Assembly (NCBI GenBank): GCA_039030075.1
Contig: JBCCEW010000038.1
Location: forward strand, 1 to 44,399
Reading direction: 5' to 3'
Length of the DNA: 44,399 nt
Source of the DNA: Myxococcota bacterium
Lineage (GTDB): Bacteria > Myxococcota_A > UBA9160 > SMWR01
A program made the translations under genes and the position numbers. Below, piece after piece: positions 1-7,373 of the stretch (its first letter is position 1; every line of letters begins with the position of its first letter). Below the pieces are notes generated by a model. That model worked only from the letters and a program-made list of their open reading frames with translations, had not been told where the DNA came from and made no database searches.

Positions 1-1
1 C

Positions 2-190
2 ACCCTGCCAGTTCTCATCGTGCTTCCCCCCGACGATGTCTACTTCATGGAGGAGGTGACGCGGCTGAGCTTGGGCTTCCTCGACGCTGGCGAACTGCTC
101 GAGCTCGATTCGGGAACCCACTGGGTCGCCCAGGAGCAGCCGGAGCGAATCGGCGAGATTCTCGCCGGGTTCTTCGGTCGCTCTCGCTAG
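2..190 (+). CDS. alpha/beta hydrolase, C-terminal fragment (5' end outside window)
   Basis: The reading frame is open from base 2 to the TAG at 188-190 and gives 62 residues. The sequence has the look of the last quarter of an alpha/beta-hydrolase fold enzyme: a hydrophobic strand followed by an Asp-Asp pair (LIVLPPDD), and then GTHWVAQEQPERI. In this superfamily the HW(V/I)xxE.PE motif carries the catalytic His and is followed by a final helix that packs on the core, here ending EILAGFF. The nucleophile elbow is outside the window, so substrate and subfamily cannot be assigned. It is transcribed towards the convergent MarR gene 30 bp downstream. Confidence is good for the fold and low for any specific activity. 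Confidence 0.7.
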   Translation, partial: TLPVLIVLPPDDVYFMEEVTRLSLGFLDAGELLELDSGTHWVAQEQPERIGEILAGFFGRSR

Positions 191-220
191 CCCACCCGGG
201 TTCGAGTCCCGCTCCAAGCG

Positions 221-730
221 CTAGGCGTCCGCTTCCCGAAAGTCCGCCGGGATCGGACAGTTTCGGCAGACCCGGTCGTCGCAGAGCCGGCAGAGCGTGC
301 GGCGTTCCAGGTCCGTCGTGTCCATGGACGCCAGCATCTTGTGCAGGAGCGACGCGAGGGTCTCCTGCTCGGTACTCGTTAGCGGCGCCAGCAGCGGCCG
401 GATCGCCGCGAGGCGCCCCTTGAGGATCTCCTCCCGCCGCGCGCGGCCTCGCTTCGTGACGTAGAGCGCCACCTCGCGCTTGTCGCGCCCGTCGCGACGC
501 TCGACCAACCCGTCTGCGACCAGCCGGTCGACGAGCCGCACGGTCCCGGAATGGGTGAGGCGCAGAATCTGTCGCAGTTGATCGTTGGACGGCCCCAGGT
601 CGTAGCCGATGACGACCAGTGCGGCGGGAGTCTCGCCGGCGTGGTTCAGGATCTCGCGAGCGCCGTCCTCGATCCGATTGGCCAGGGCGAGCCCCACGAC
701 GCCCAACAGGTTCGCGGTGCGGTTGACCAT
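221..730 (-). CDS. MarR-family transcriptional regulator with C-terminal four-Cys cluster
   Basis: This 169-residue protein starts at the ATG at 730; the frame is open further upstream, but that extension crosses the promoter and DUF3237 gene and is not coding-like. The middle matches the MarR winged helix: the recognition-helix region (LRLTHSGTVRLVDRLVADGL) followed by the wing (VERRDGRDKREVALYVTKRG). MarR proteins are dimeric, usually ligand- or oxidant-responsive repressors of adjacent genes. The odd feature is the C-terminus, with C147xxC150 and C155xxC158, which suggests a metal- or redox-sensing site. It is divergent from a DUF3237 gene, and a 19-bp inverted repeat lies in the shared promoter region, so autoregulation and control of DUF3237 are likely. 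The family call is firm; the signal sensed is unknown. Confidence 0.85.
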   Translation of the reverse strand: MVNRTANLLGVVGLALANRIEDGAREILNHAGETPAALVVIGYDLGPSNDQLRQILRLTHSGTVRLVDRLVADGLVERRDGRDKREVALYVTKRGRARREEILKGRLAAIRPLLAPLTSTEQETLASLLHKMLASMDTTDLERRTLCRLCDDRVCRNCPIPADFREADA

Positions 731-766
731 GGGACGAAGGTACGGGCGGTGTGCTCGATTATCGAC

Positions 767-795
767 TTGAAATATATGTGCGCGACGCACATAAT
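767..795 (+). promoter_or_regulatory. sigma70-type promoter of the DUF3237 gene
   Basis: TTGAAA at 767-772 and CATAAT at 790-795 are separated by 17 bases; each differs from consensus at one position. The expected transcription start is near 802, giving a leader of about 86 nt before the ATG at 888. The spacer is occupied by the inverted repeat listed separately. Confidence 0.6.
775..793. promoter_or_regulatory. 19-bp inverted repeat, probable MarR operator
   Basis: TATGTGCG (775-782) and CGCACATA (786-793) are perfect 8-bp inverted arms around a 3-nt spacer. They lie between the -35 and -10 boxes of the DUF3237 promoter and about 45 bp upstream of the MarR start. Arm length, symmetry and position fit a MarR dimer site that would block RNA polymerase. 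Binding is inferred. Confidence 0.65.
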
Positions 796-887
796 GGGAG
801 AAAGTCGAACGGAGAGCACACAGGACCCGATTCGAGCGGCCCCCATCCCCCCTCGACTCACCCGCGCCCGCCAGAGGAGAAGCCACG

Positions 888-1406
888 ATGCTCGACCAAC
901 TGAGAACCAGCGCCGACGACTGGGACGCGAACAGCCCCCCCGAGCTCGAGTTCCTGTTCGAAGCGCGGGTCAAGCTCCACCTCCCGCCGCTGGACGTGGG
1001 GGCCATGCCCGATGGCCAGCGCACGATCTTTCTGATCCAGGGCGGCACCTTCGAGGGGCCGCTCCTGCGTGGACGCGTCGTACCGGATGCTGGCGCGGAT
1101 TGGATCCGGATCCGCCCGGACGGCGCCGGGTTGCTGGACGTGCGTTTCTGTCTCGAAACGCACGACAACGCGCTGCTCTATCTGCATTGGCAGGGGCGCT
1201 ACTGGGCGGCGCCCGAGGATGCCGAGTACGCGCTGGATGTCGAGAAGCCGGACGATCCGGCCGGTGCCTGGCGCTACTACTTCCGGGCGGCACCGCTGTT
1301 CGAAACCGGCGATCCGCGCTACGCGTGGCTCAACGACATCATTGCCGTCACGAAGTCGCGAACCGGCGACGGCGGCCCGATCCACCGCGTCTTCGCCGTG
1401 AAGTGA
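888..1406 (+). CDS. DUF3237 family protein
   Basis: This 172-residue protein starts at ATG 888, preceded by GAGGAG at 874-879. It matches the uncharacterised DUF3237 family, which is usually about 150 residues: an N-terminal LEFLFEARVKL strand, the QGGTFEGPLLRGRVVP block, an ADWIRIRPDG block and a C-terminal RYYFRAAPLFETGDPRYAWL block with conserved aromatic residues. There is no signal peptide, so it is probably cytosolic. Members are thought to be small beta-barrel proteins; the biochemical role is not established, and they often sit beside catabolic genes. Control by the divergent MarR protein is likely from the operator in its promoter. It ends 15 bp from the convergent PEP-CTERM gene. 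Confidence 0.85.
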   Translation: MLDQLRTSADDWDANSPPELEFLFEARVKLHLPPLDVGAMPDGQRTIFLIQGGTFEGPLLRGRVVPDAGADWIRIRPDGAGLLDVRFCLETHDNALLYLHWQGRYWAAPEDAEYALDVEKPDDPAGAWRYYFRAAPLFETGDPRYAWLNDIIAVTKSRTGDGGPIHRVFAVK

Positions 1407-1421
1407 GGGGAACGCGGGTGC

Positions 1422-2189
1422 TCAGCGATGGCGCGAGCGCAGCGAGGCGAGGAGGCCGGTCGCGAGCGCTCCGCAGGCGAAGAGTGCGGCGCGTGTCGGC
1501 TCCGGCACGAACACGAGGGTCAACCTCGTGATGAAGTAGCCGTCGGGGATTCCCAGGCTTCCTCGCGCGATCCGGGTCGCCGACACGAGCTGTACGGCTC
1601 CGGCGCCGTTCGCCGTGCGACTGTCGAAGCCCTGAGCGGTGATGTTTCCGACCGCGCCGTTCTCTGTGGAGACGTTCGAGAGTTGCACGACGCCGGTCCG
1701 CCACGCGTCGAAGATGGGTGTCACGGTGGGGAGAGGGGTGAAGGGAATGGACCCGCCCAGGCCGAGGCCGCGCGTTCCCGCGATCGTGAGAGGGTTGTCA
1801 CGGAAGGTGGCGCCGCCGGGTGAGAGGAAGGTGCGGAGCCGGCCGGGGACGGCCATCGGTCCTCCGAGCACCATCATGCTCTCGGCGAAGTTCGCTGCAC
1901 CGATGCCGAAGAGCTCGAGCCGAACCGCTGCGAAGCTGGGCGTGGTCGCGCTGGTGGATCCGGTGAAGCCCGTGACGCCCGTGAATCCGTTGATCTCGTT
2001 CACGGGCGTTCGCGAGGATTCCCCGGTTCCGCTTCCCACCACGGAGATCACCGGGTCTCCGAAACCCGCGAAAATGGTCTGGGACCGTTCGCCGATCGCG
2101 ATCGTGCCGTCGAAGGGGAGCAGGTCGGCGGACGCCAGACTTGCTGCGAGGGTCGTTGCGAGCCATGTGAGGGACAGGGTGGGGCGCAT
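1422..2189 (-). CDS. exported protein with PEP-CTERM sorting tail
   Basis: This is a 255-residue secreted protein with a hydrophobic N-terminal signal peptide (about residues 1-22, ending near ASADLL). The low-complexity body is rich in Gly, Thr, Phe and Val (repeated FTGVTGFTGSTS-like text), with no recognised catalytic domain. The C-terminus has the tripartite exosortase signal: FVPEPT, a hydrophobic helix of about 18 residues (ALFACGALATGLLASL) and a basic tail RSRHR. PEP-CTERM proteins are normally cleaved and anchored or released by an exosortase and often linked to exopolysaccharide, but no exosortase is encoded in the window. The ATG at 2189 has a poor Shine-Dalgarno. A short palindrome lies at 2209-2222, just upstream. 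Function beyond surface targeting is unknown. Confidence 0.8.
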   Translation of the reverse strand: MRPTLSLTWLATTLAASLASADLLPFDGTIAIGERSQTIFAGFGDPVISVVGSGTGESSRTPVNEINGFTGVTGFTGSTSATTPSFAAVRLELFGIGAANFAESMMVLGGPMAVPGRLRTFLSPGGATFRDNPLTIAGTRGLGLGGSIPFTPLPTVTPIFDAWRTGVVQLSNVSTENGAVGNITAQGFDSRTANGAGAVQLVSATRIARGSLGIPDGYFITRLTLVFVPEPTRAALFACGALATGLLASLRSRHR

Positions 2190-2208
2190 CCAAGCATGCT
2201 ACCGGCTG

Positions 2209-2222
2209 TCACAAAAATGTGA
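2209..2222. promoter_or_regulatory. short inverted repeat TCACA-N4-TGTGA
   Basis: Perfect 5-bp arms (2209-2213 and 2218-2222) flank an AAAA spacer, in an unusually A-rich spot between the PEP-CTERM gene (start 2189) and the lipoprotein gene (start 2393). It could be an operator for the leftward gene. The arms are in the opposite order to a CRP site, so I do not call it one. Confidence 0.25.
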
Positions 2223-2392
2223 AGTCCGAGTCGAGTTCCGACCTGGCCCGGTGGCTCCATCTGCGAGATGCGGTTCCTCAGAGAGGCCTGATTTGACTCG
2301 GGATTGTTTCGAGGCCAAGGTGTGCGGCGCGCGCGAAAACGCAGCGGTCCGTCCCGCCTGACGCGCGGGTACGGCAACGCGTGGAGGTAGGG

Positions 2393-3409
2393 ATGAGGCC
2401 CTCGAAGTGGAAGTCTGCTGGATGCTTGGGGTTGTTGGTCTCCATGTCTCTGTTGGGTGGTTGCGCGACTCCTCAACCCCTCTTCCTGTCGACGCCCGCG
2501 CCCGTGGATGGCTTCGACCGGTGTCACCCGGAACGATTTCAGCCGACCGCGGAGTCGCGCACCTTCGAGCTCGAGCTTCCCGTCCGCAGTGATCGCGCTC
2601 GGGAGCTCGTTCATGACCACCTCTCGCTCTACAGCCTGGGCTGGGTGCGCGAGAGTCGCGGGCGGGTCATCGCGACCCGAGGTGCGGAGGTCCAGGGCCT
2701 GGTGGGGTTCGCGCGCAGTGCGAATCCCGCCGAGGAGGATGGCCTTCCTCAGCTGATCACGACGCAGCGCGATTTCGCCACGACCATCTCGTTCGAGTTC
2801 GAGGAACGCGCGTCTTCCACGCTGGTCCGCACCGAGAGCGATCCGACCTCGTTGGCGAACGCGAGTGCAGAGCTGTCCTACGGGGAAGCGATGCTGAAAC
2901 GAATCTCGTGCGCCGTCGCGCTGATGCGAGAGCTCGAGGGTGCGCCGAGTGCCGGGGCTGGCTCCGACGGCGCTGAGGTCCCGGCCGGTACCCCCGTGCT
3001 CCTCTACTTCGGTGAGACCGTGCGGTCGAACGCAGCGAAGGCGGGCGATGCGGTCACGCTTCGCGTCGCCCAGGACGTCTACGCCGATGGCAAAGTCGTC
3101 ATCGAGAAGGGCGCGCGGGCCCTGGGGGCGGTCCGGACCGCCGCCGAGTCGAAGGCGTTTCGAGGCGACGGCAGCCTGGGCCTGTCGATCGACTCGGTCG
3201 AGACGGCCGACGGCGGGACCGTCTCCGTGCGCTGGAAGGTCGACGAGAGCCTGGACCGGAGCCAGGGGCGGTTCGCGGCGTCGGGTCTGTTCGGAGGCGA
3301 GGGGGGCGGCCCCGGGCTACTGGGGCTCCTCACTGCGGCCAGTATCAGTGGCGCCGAGGTAGTGATCCCCATCGCGACCCCCGTGTGGGCGACGGTCGTC
3401 GCGCCCTGA
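2393..3409 (+). CDS. lipoprotein with C-terminal beta-domain, function unknown
   Basis: This 338-residue protein starts at ATG 2393, which has GGAGG at 2383-2387; the in-frame GTG at 2381 would place the SD inside the gene. Residues 1-24 form a lipoprotein signal with lipobox LLGGC. A middle region (about 35-175) of alternating strands is not recognised. The C-terminal part begins near GTPVLLYFGETV and carries the pattern of repeated export-linked domains in which 'GD.V.l.V..DV..dG.vVI.kGa.a.G.V' recurs (here VAQDVYADGKVVIEKGARA). That region probably forms a small beta barrel. It may be an outer-membrane or periplasmic surface lipoprotein. It lies between two CTERM genes but on the opposite strand. 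No enzymatic function can be inferred. Confidence 0.75.
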   Translation: MRPSKWKSAGCLGLLVSMSLLGGCATPQPLFLSTPAPVDGFDRCHPERFQPTAESRTFELELPVRSDRARELVHDHLSLYSLGWVRESRGRVIATRGAEVQGLVGFARSANPAEEDGLPQLITTQRDFATTISFEFEERASSTLVRTESDPTSLANASAELSYGEAMLKRISCAVALMRELEGAPSAGAGSDGAEVPAGTPVLLYFGETVRSNAAKAGDAVTLRVAQDVYADGKVVIEKGARALGAVRTAAESKAFRGDGSLGLSIDSVETADGGTVSVRWKVDESLDRSQGRFAASGLFGGEGGGPGLLGLLTAASISGAEVVIPIATPVWATVVAP

Positions 3410-3443
3410 TCGGAGGGCGTGTGCGTCGGTTGCCTGGCCGTCG

Positions 3444-4190
3444 CTAGGAAGCGCTTTGCCTTCGAAGGGTCCGGACGCCGCCGAGTCTGGCGAGCGCAAA
3501 GGCCGCGAGGACCACCGCGAACGGCGCGAGACTCGGAACCGGGGTGCCGGCGATCGGCGGGTCGGGGCAGCCGCCCGGGGTGAGTGACGCCTGCAGGCGG
3601 CTGTCGGCGGTCGCGCGACCGAGCCCCGAGGCCTGGCCGGTGACGTCGAGCCGGATCGTGTCGCCGATCCGGACCTCCACGTTGGGCTGAATGTCTTCGT
3701 CCCGGAACCAGCCGCGATCGCCGAGGGTGGTGGCGCGCTCGATCGTCTGGCTCCAAATCGTGGAAGCGCGAATCACGCGCATGATGTGCGCGGCGCCGTC
3801 GTAGGTGGTGTCGACGCCATCATCGCGGACGTAGATCTTCGAACAGAAGTAGACATCGACCGGGTCGCCGACCTGCTCGCCCGGACCGGGCTGGATCACC
3901 GCTCCGTAGTCCAGGATGAACCGCGCTCTCCGCGTGAGGTTGGAGGGGGTGAAGGCCCAGGCTCCGGCGCGGAGCAGGGTGCCCTGGTTCTCCTTCTCGT
4001 AGCCGATGATTCCATCGGCCGAGGCGAAGACGTCCATCGGCAGCGGGCAGCTCGTGCCCGAGAAGACGCCGGGGAGGATCACCCACTGGCATTGGTCGAT
4101 GGAGGTCTGGAAGGTGGCCGCGGTTCCCAGCGCAGGAACGCCAAGGAACAGGAGGGCCGCCGCCATGAACGCCCTGAGGATCGATCGCAT
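3444..4190 (-). CDS. exported protein with VPSL-type (IPTL/PEP-CTERM-like) sorting tail
   Basis: This 248-residue protein starts at ATG 4190. An N-terminal signal peptide of about 25 residues (RAFMAAALLFLGVPALGTAA) precedes a body that contains paired Cys residues and several strands. The C-terminus reads TPVPSLAPFAVVLAAFALA followed by a basic stretch with RTLRR. That is a short motif, a hydrophobic helix and a basic tail, as in C-terminal sorting signals. The motif is VPSL..F rather than VPEP, so it is closer to the IPTL-CTERM pattern than to PEP-CTERM. No catalytic motif is visible. The frame remains open far upstream to about 5381, but that extension is Arg/Pro-rich and non-coding in appearance. 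It lies 92 bp downstream of another CTERM gene on the same strand. Confidence 0.7.
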   Translation of the reverse strand: MRSILRAFMAAALLFLGVPALGTAATFQTSIDQCQWVILPGVFSGTSCPLPMDVFASADGIIGYEKENQGTLLRAGAWAFTPSNLTRRARFILDYGAVIQPGPGEQVGDPVDVYFCSKIYVRDDGVDTTYDGAAHIMRVIRASTIWSQTIERATTLGDRGWFRDEDIQPNVEVRIGDTIRLDVTGQASGLGRATADSRLQASLTPGGCPDPPIAGTPVPSLAPFAVVLAAFALARLGGVRTLRRQSAS

Positions 4191-4282
4191 TGGGGGACTC
4201 CGGGCGCTCGCCGCCGTCGGCGCGGACGATACCGACGCGCCGTGTCTATGCGCCAGGCTCGATCGGCGGGGACCTGCGCCGA

Positions 4283-4912
4283 CTACGCCCGAACGCGCGC
4301 TCGGCGCTGGCGCCAGGTCAAGCCGAGGAGGCCGACCCACACGAGCGAAGCCACGCCCGGTTCCGGGACCACCTGCCGGACGTCGAGCACCTCGATGTTC
4401 ATCATCAGGCGCCGCGCGGTGTCGATGTCGGGGCCGGCGATGAAGCGGAAGAGGTCGTCGGGCCGGCAGACCGCCGAACTCGTGCACTGGAGCTCGGAAA
4501 GGACGGCCGCTGCCGTCCACTCGAGGTCGAGGTTGTCGGCCGTGCGCGCGTAGAAGTTGGGCGCCGTATCTGCCGCTGCGAGCAGGTCGAGCTCGGCCGT
4601 CGTCCAATCCACGAAGCCGCCCTTCAGGATGGTGAAGTCGATGACGGTCATCGGTGCGCTGGCCGGGTCCGACTCTGCGACGTCGCTCAGCCTCACCGAG
4701 AAGACATCGTCGTTGAAGTAGTCGGCAACGGAGACCGCGAGGTTCCGGCGGATCGCGGACTCGGTGCTCCGAAAATCGCTGACGCGGAGGTTCTCCAGGC
4801 TCAGCCGGACATCCGCGGCCGCGGGAAGATTCTGGGCCAAGGCGACCACGGGCCCGAGGAGTGCGCAGAGCGCGACGGCAATGGAGAGGAGGGGGCGACC
4901 GGCTCGCAGCAT
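4283..4912 (-). CDS. exported protein with PEP-CTERM sorting tail
   Basis: This 209-residue protein starts at ATG 4912, with GAGG about 8 nt upstream of it. It has a signal peptide (LLSIAVALCALLGPVVALAQ), a body of about 155 residues with alternating strands and helices, and a C-terminal VVPEPG followed by a hydrophobic segment (VASLVWVGLLGLTW) and a basic tail RQRRARVRA, the classic PEP-CTERM signal. The body has no recognised domain. The same frame is open upstream into the DUF6010-like gene, but the intervening residues look non-coding, so the ATG with the SD and signal peptide is chosen. Anchoring by an exosortase encoded elsewhere is likely from family knowledge. Confidence 0.8.
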   Translation of the reverse strand: MLRAGRPLLSIAVALCALLGPVVALAQNLPAAADVRLSLENLRVSDFRSTESAIRRNLAVSVADYFNDDVFSVRLSDVAESDPASAPMTVIDFTILKGGFVDWTTAELDLLAAADTAPNFYARTADNLDLEWTAAAVLSELQCTSSAVCRPDDLFRFIAGPDIDTARRLMMNIEVLDVRQVVPEPGVASLVWVGLLGLTWRQRRARVRA

Positions 4913-5160
4913 GCAGGGGACCTCGTGACGTGACCTTCGGGGCGCACGAGATCCCATCGCGCGTTGCGCGAGCGTTCCCGGCCCTCCGGAGTGGCGCCCC
5001 GGGCTCGAATGTGGCGGGATCTTGCGGGCCCCCCGCACCAGCGCTGAAGGGTCGACCGCCTTCCGTCGCTCGGCCGGGTGTGTCCTTCGAGGCACACGTC
5101 GGCCGCGGTGCGAGTCGGGGTGGGGCCGCCGGACGACCTCTCCATCCGGCCCCGAACGCC

Positions 5161-5626
5161 TCAGGCGAGCGCGTCTTCCGGGCCGACGGCGTCGAAGCCT
5201 GTCGCGGGTCGCCACCAGGAACGCGCCGACCGCGATGTCGATCGCCGCGCAGAAGGCGGGGTACCAGGCGAAGACGCCCGGGTTCACGAAGAAGAGGTCG
5301 TGGCCGAGGTCGTAGAGTCCGTGACTCGCCCAGGCGACCCCCGCCAGCACCTTCACCTGGGGGAACCCGCCGCGCCAGCACAAGAGGCCCAGCGCGACGT
5401 AGGGCAGACCGGCCAGGAACTCGAGCCCGATCGCCCGCCCGTCCGCGGCGAGGGCCCCGAAGCCCATGTAGAAGAGTGGGAGCGCGACGAGGGAGAGCGA
5501 CCAGAGGAGGGCTTCGATCCGGTAGCGACGCGCCAGGGGGACGCTCACCGCGACGAACGCGAAACCGACCGCCGCGCCCACCACGTCAGGCCACACGGCG
5601 CAGCACCTCCTGCTCGAGGCCGACAC
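5161..5626 (-). pseudogene. DUF6010-like integral membrane protein, apparent one-base frameshift near its 3' end
   Basis: From ATG 5626 (or GTG 5596, which overlaps the GST stop) the frame encodes four to five hydrophobic helices and an HGLYDLGHDLFF / FAWYPAFCAAIDIAVGAF pattern typical of DUF6010 membrane proteins of about 150 residues. In the starting frame there is no stop; it runs through an Arg/Pro-rich stretch into the downstream PEP-CTERM gene. In the +1 frame, the bases after VATRDR read TGFDAVGPEDALA and stop at TGA 5163-5161, a natural-looking C-terminus. Removing one base near 5200 would restore a protein of about 154 residues. This may be a real mutation or an assembly error. It is probably co-transcribed with the GST gene. 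Function of DUF6010 is unknown. Confidence 0.6.
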
Positions 5627-6521
5627 CGAAGAGCTTCTCGAGACGGGCCTTCGCCCGGAACGCGCGATGCAGGAGGCGGTGCTTCCCCATCACGCCCTCC
5701 TGGAACGCGGGTCGCGTCTCGATGCGCTCGAACCAGGCGAACACCTCGGGGAAGCAGGCCTCGAAGGGATAGCCGCACTCGGTGAGCCGCATCGCCTTCA
5801 TCGCCCAGAGCACGTCCGCCATGGTGAGGTCGGCGCCCGCCAGGAAGGGGCGCCCGTCGCCGAGCTGCGTATCGAGGTCGCGAAACGCGTTGTTCAAGTT
5901 CTCGAGGTGCTCGGCGTAGACCGCCTCGGGGAAGCCGCCCTTGGCGCTCTGCCGGTCGTAGCCCTCGTAGAAGTCGATCAGGTTCTCGCCGTCGTGCTGC
6001 TCGCGCAGCAGTTGCTTGAGGTTCTGTTCTTCCTTCGCGTTCAAGCGACCGAGGCTGCCGAGGCCCCAGCGGAAAGTCACGAAGCGGATCGAGCGGTGGA
6101 GTTCCTTGCCGAGCCGGGTGAGGCGGGACGCTTCTTGTGCGATCTCCGTCTCTCCCGGGGGCACGAGTGGCGCGCCTCCGAAGGCCTCGTCGAGATACCC
6201 GATGATGTCCATCGACTCCAGATGCAGCTGTCCTTCGTGAACGAGTGCGGGAACGACGAGGTCGGGGTGGATCGCGGCGTAGGCGGGGGTCATGTGATCC
6301 TTGCGAACCAGCGAAACGCGTCGGCTGACCCAGCGGCCGGGCTCGCCTCGGATCGCGCTCGGGGAACCATCGTCGAAACGAACCTCGCGGCCACGGTGGA
6401 GTCCCTTTTCACGAAGGGCGAAGCGGACCCGCTGGGCGCAGGGAGCGCCGTCGAAGTGGAAGAGGTGGAGGCCCTCGAGGGTGTCGACGAGGGGGCTGGC
6501 GGGGTGGGGGACGTGGGCCAT
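5586..6521 (-). CDS. glutathione S-transferase family protein
   Basis: This 311-residue protein has an N-terminal thioredoxin-like GST domain (LHLFHFDGAPCAQRVRFAL, then LVVPALVHEGQLHLESMDII with the cis-Pro and the Glu-Ser glutathione-binding pair). A long alpha-helical C-terminal domain follows, with the AGADLTMADVLWA motif that contains the N-capping box and hydrophobic staple of GSTs. Members conjugate or reduce electrophiles in the cytosol. It is longer than typical GSTs (about 220) because of an insertion of about 60 residues between domains and a C-terminal extension. Start ATG 6521 is preferred over ATG 6527 because AAAGG lies 6 nt upstream of it. It is divergent from a TetR regulator, which probably controls it, and overlaps or abuts the membrane gene downstream. 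Confidence 0.85.
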   Translation of the reverse strand: MAHVPHPASPLVDTLEGLHLFHFDGAPCAQRVRFALREKGLHRGREVRFDDGSPSAIRGEPGRWVSRRVSLVRKDHMTPAYAAIHPDLVVPALVHEGQLHLESMDIIGYLDEAFGGAPLVPPGETEIAQEASRLTRLGKELHRSIRFVTFRWGLGSLGRLNAKEEQNLKQLLREQHDGENLIDFYEGYDRQSAKGGFPEAVYAEHLENLNNAFRDLDTQLGDGRPFLAGADLTMADVLWAMKAMRLTECGYPFEACFPEVFAWFERIETRPAFQEGVMGKHRLLHRAFRAKARLEKLFGVGLEQEVLRRVA

Positions 6522-6568
6522 GGGCATCCTTTCGGGAAGGGCGTGTTGCGGGCGGTGTGCCGAGCATA

Positions 6569-6597
6569 AATATGTACTAATGGTATAATAATGACAA
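6569..6597 (-). promoter_or_regulatory. candidate sigma70 promoter for the GST gene within an AT-rich TetR/GST intergenic region
   Basis: On the minus strand TTGTCA (6597-6592) and CATATT (6574-6569) are separated by 17 bases. The surrounding 30 bp is the most AT-rich stretch of this region and also has a TATAAT on the plus strand (6584-6589). An imperfect dyad with TAC...GTA (6575-6585) between the two boxes could be the TetR operator. The promoter is moderately supported; the operator is only a suggestion. Confidence 0.45.
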
Positions 6598-6639
6598 CCC
6601 GCGGGCGTTCTCTGTCCCGCGCACCGGAGTCCACCCACC

Positions 6640-7233
6640 ATGCCGCGCGGTCGCCCCCGCCAGTTCGACGAAGACACAGCCCTCACCGCGGCGATGCACC
6701 TCTTCTGGGAGAAGGGGCTGTCCGCGACCTCGCTCGACGACCTCGAGGCGGCGATGGGGATGAAGCGGCCCAGCATCTATCTCGCCTTCGGTGACAAGGA
6801 GGCGCTGTACCGGACGGCCCTCGAGCGGTTCTGCGGTCAGCTCACCGCAGGGGTCGACGAGGTTCTGGAGGGCTCGCAACCCCTCCGGCCCGCGCTCGTG
6901 GCGTTCTACGACCGGGCGATCGACGTCTACACCGCCACCGAACCTTCGATGGGTTGCCTGATGGTCTGCACGGCGCCCGCCGAAGCGCTGGTGCGTCCGG
7001 AGGTGGGTTCCGACCTGGCCGCGCTCCTGGCCCGCCTGGACCGTGCCTTTGCGCGCCGCCTGCGTCGCGCGATGGAAGAGAGGGAGCTTCCCCCCGACAT
7101 CGCGCCGGAACTCACCGCACAGCTGCTCCAGGCCACCCTGCAAACCGTTGCGCTGCGAGCGCGCGCCGGGGCGTCGAAGCGGTCGTTGCGAAAGCTCACC
7201 CGGCACGCGGTCGAGCGGCTGACCCGGTCGTGA
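6640..7233 (+). CDS. TetR/AcrR-family transcriptional regulator
   Basis: This 197-residue protein has a typical N-terminal TetR HTH: RGRPRQFDEDTALTAAMHLF, then LSATSLDDLEAAMGMKRPSIY with YLAFGDKEALY completing the recognition helix. The C-terminal ligand domain contains the GCLMVCTAPAEA block found in a subgroup of TetR proteins that regulate oxidoreductases and electrophile-detoxifying enzymes. It is divergent from the GST gene with 118 bp between start codons, so it is likely to repress GST and itself. The start ATG 6640 is immediately followed by the conserved RGRP sequence, supporting the choice. The effector is unknown. Confidence 0.9.
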   Translation: MPRGRPRQFDEDTALTAAMHLFWEKGLSATSLDDLEAAMGMKRPSIYLAFGDKEALYRTALERFCGQLTAGVDEVLEGSQPLRPALVAFYDRAIDVYTATEPSMGCLMVCTAPAEALVRPEVGSDLAALLARLDRAFARRLRRAMEERELPPDIAPELTAQLLQATLQTVALRARAGASKRSLRKLTRHAVERLTRS

Positions 7234-7373
7234 TCTGAGGTGTTCAGGATATCGAACAGGTGACACGTAGGGGTGTGGATTGGGTGGATGGCCTTCCGGG
7301 TCGTTCGCAGAGACATGATAGTGTGGCGCCAATCTCCAAGAACGTGCGCGCCACGTCATCGCCGAGGTCCCTC

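Noticed and set aside
3444-5381. Extension of the VPSL-type exported protein upstream to 5381
   Set aside because: The extra residues are Arg/Pro/Ser-rich, and the ATG at 4190 starts a clear signal peptide.
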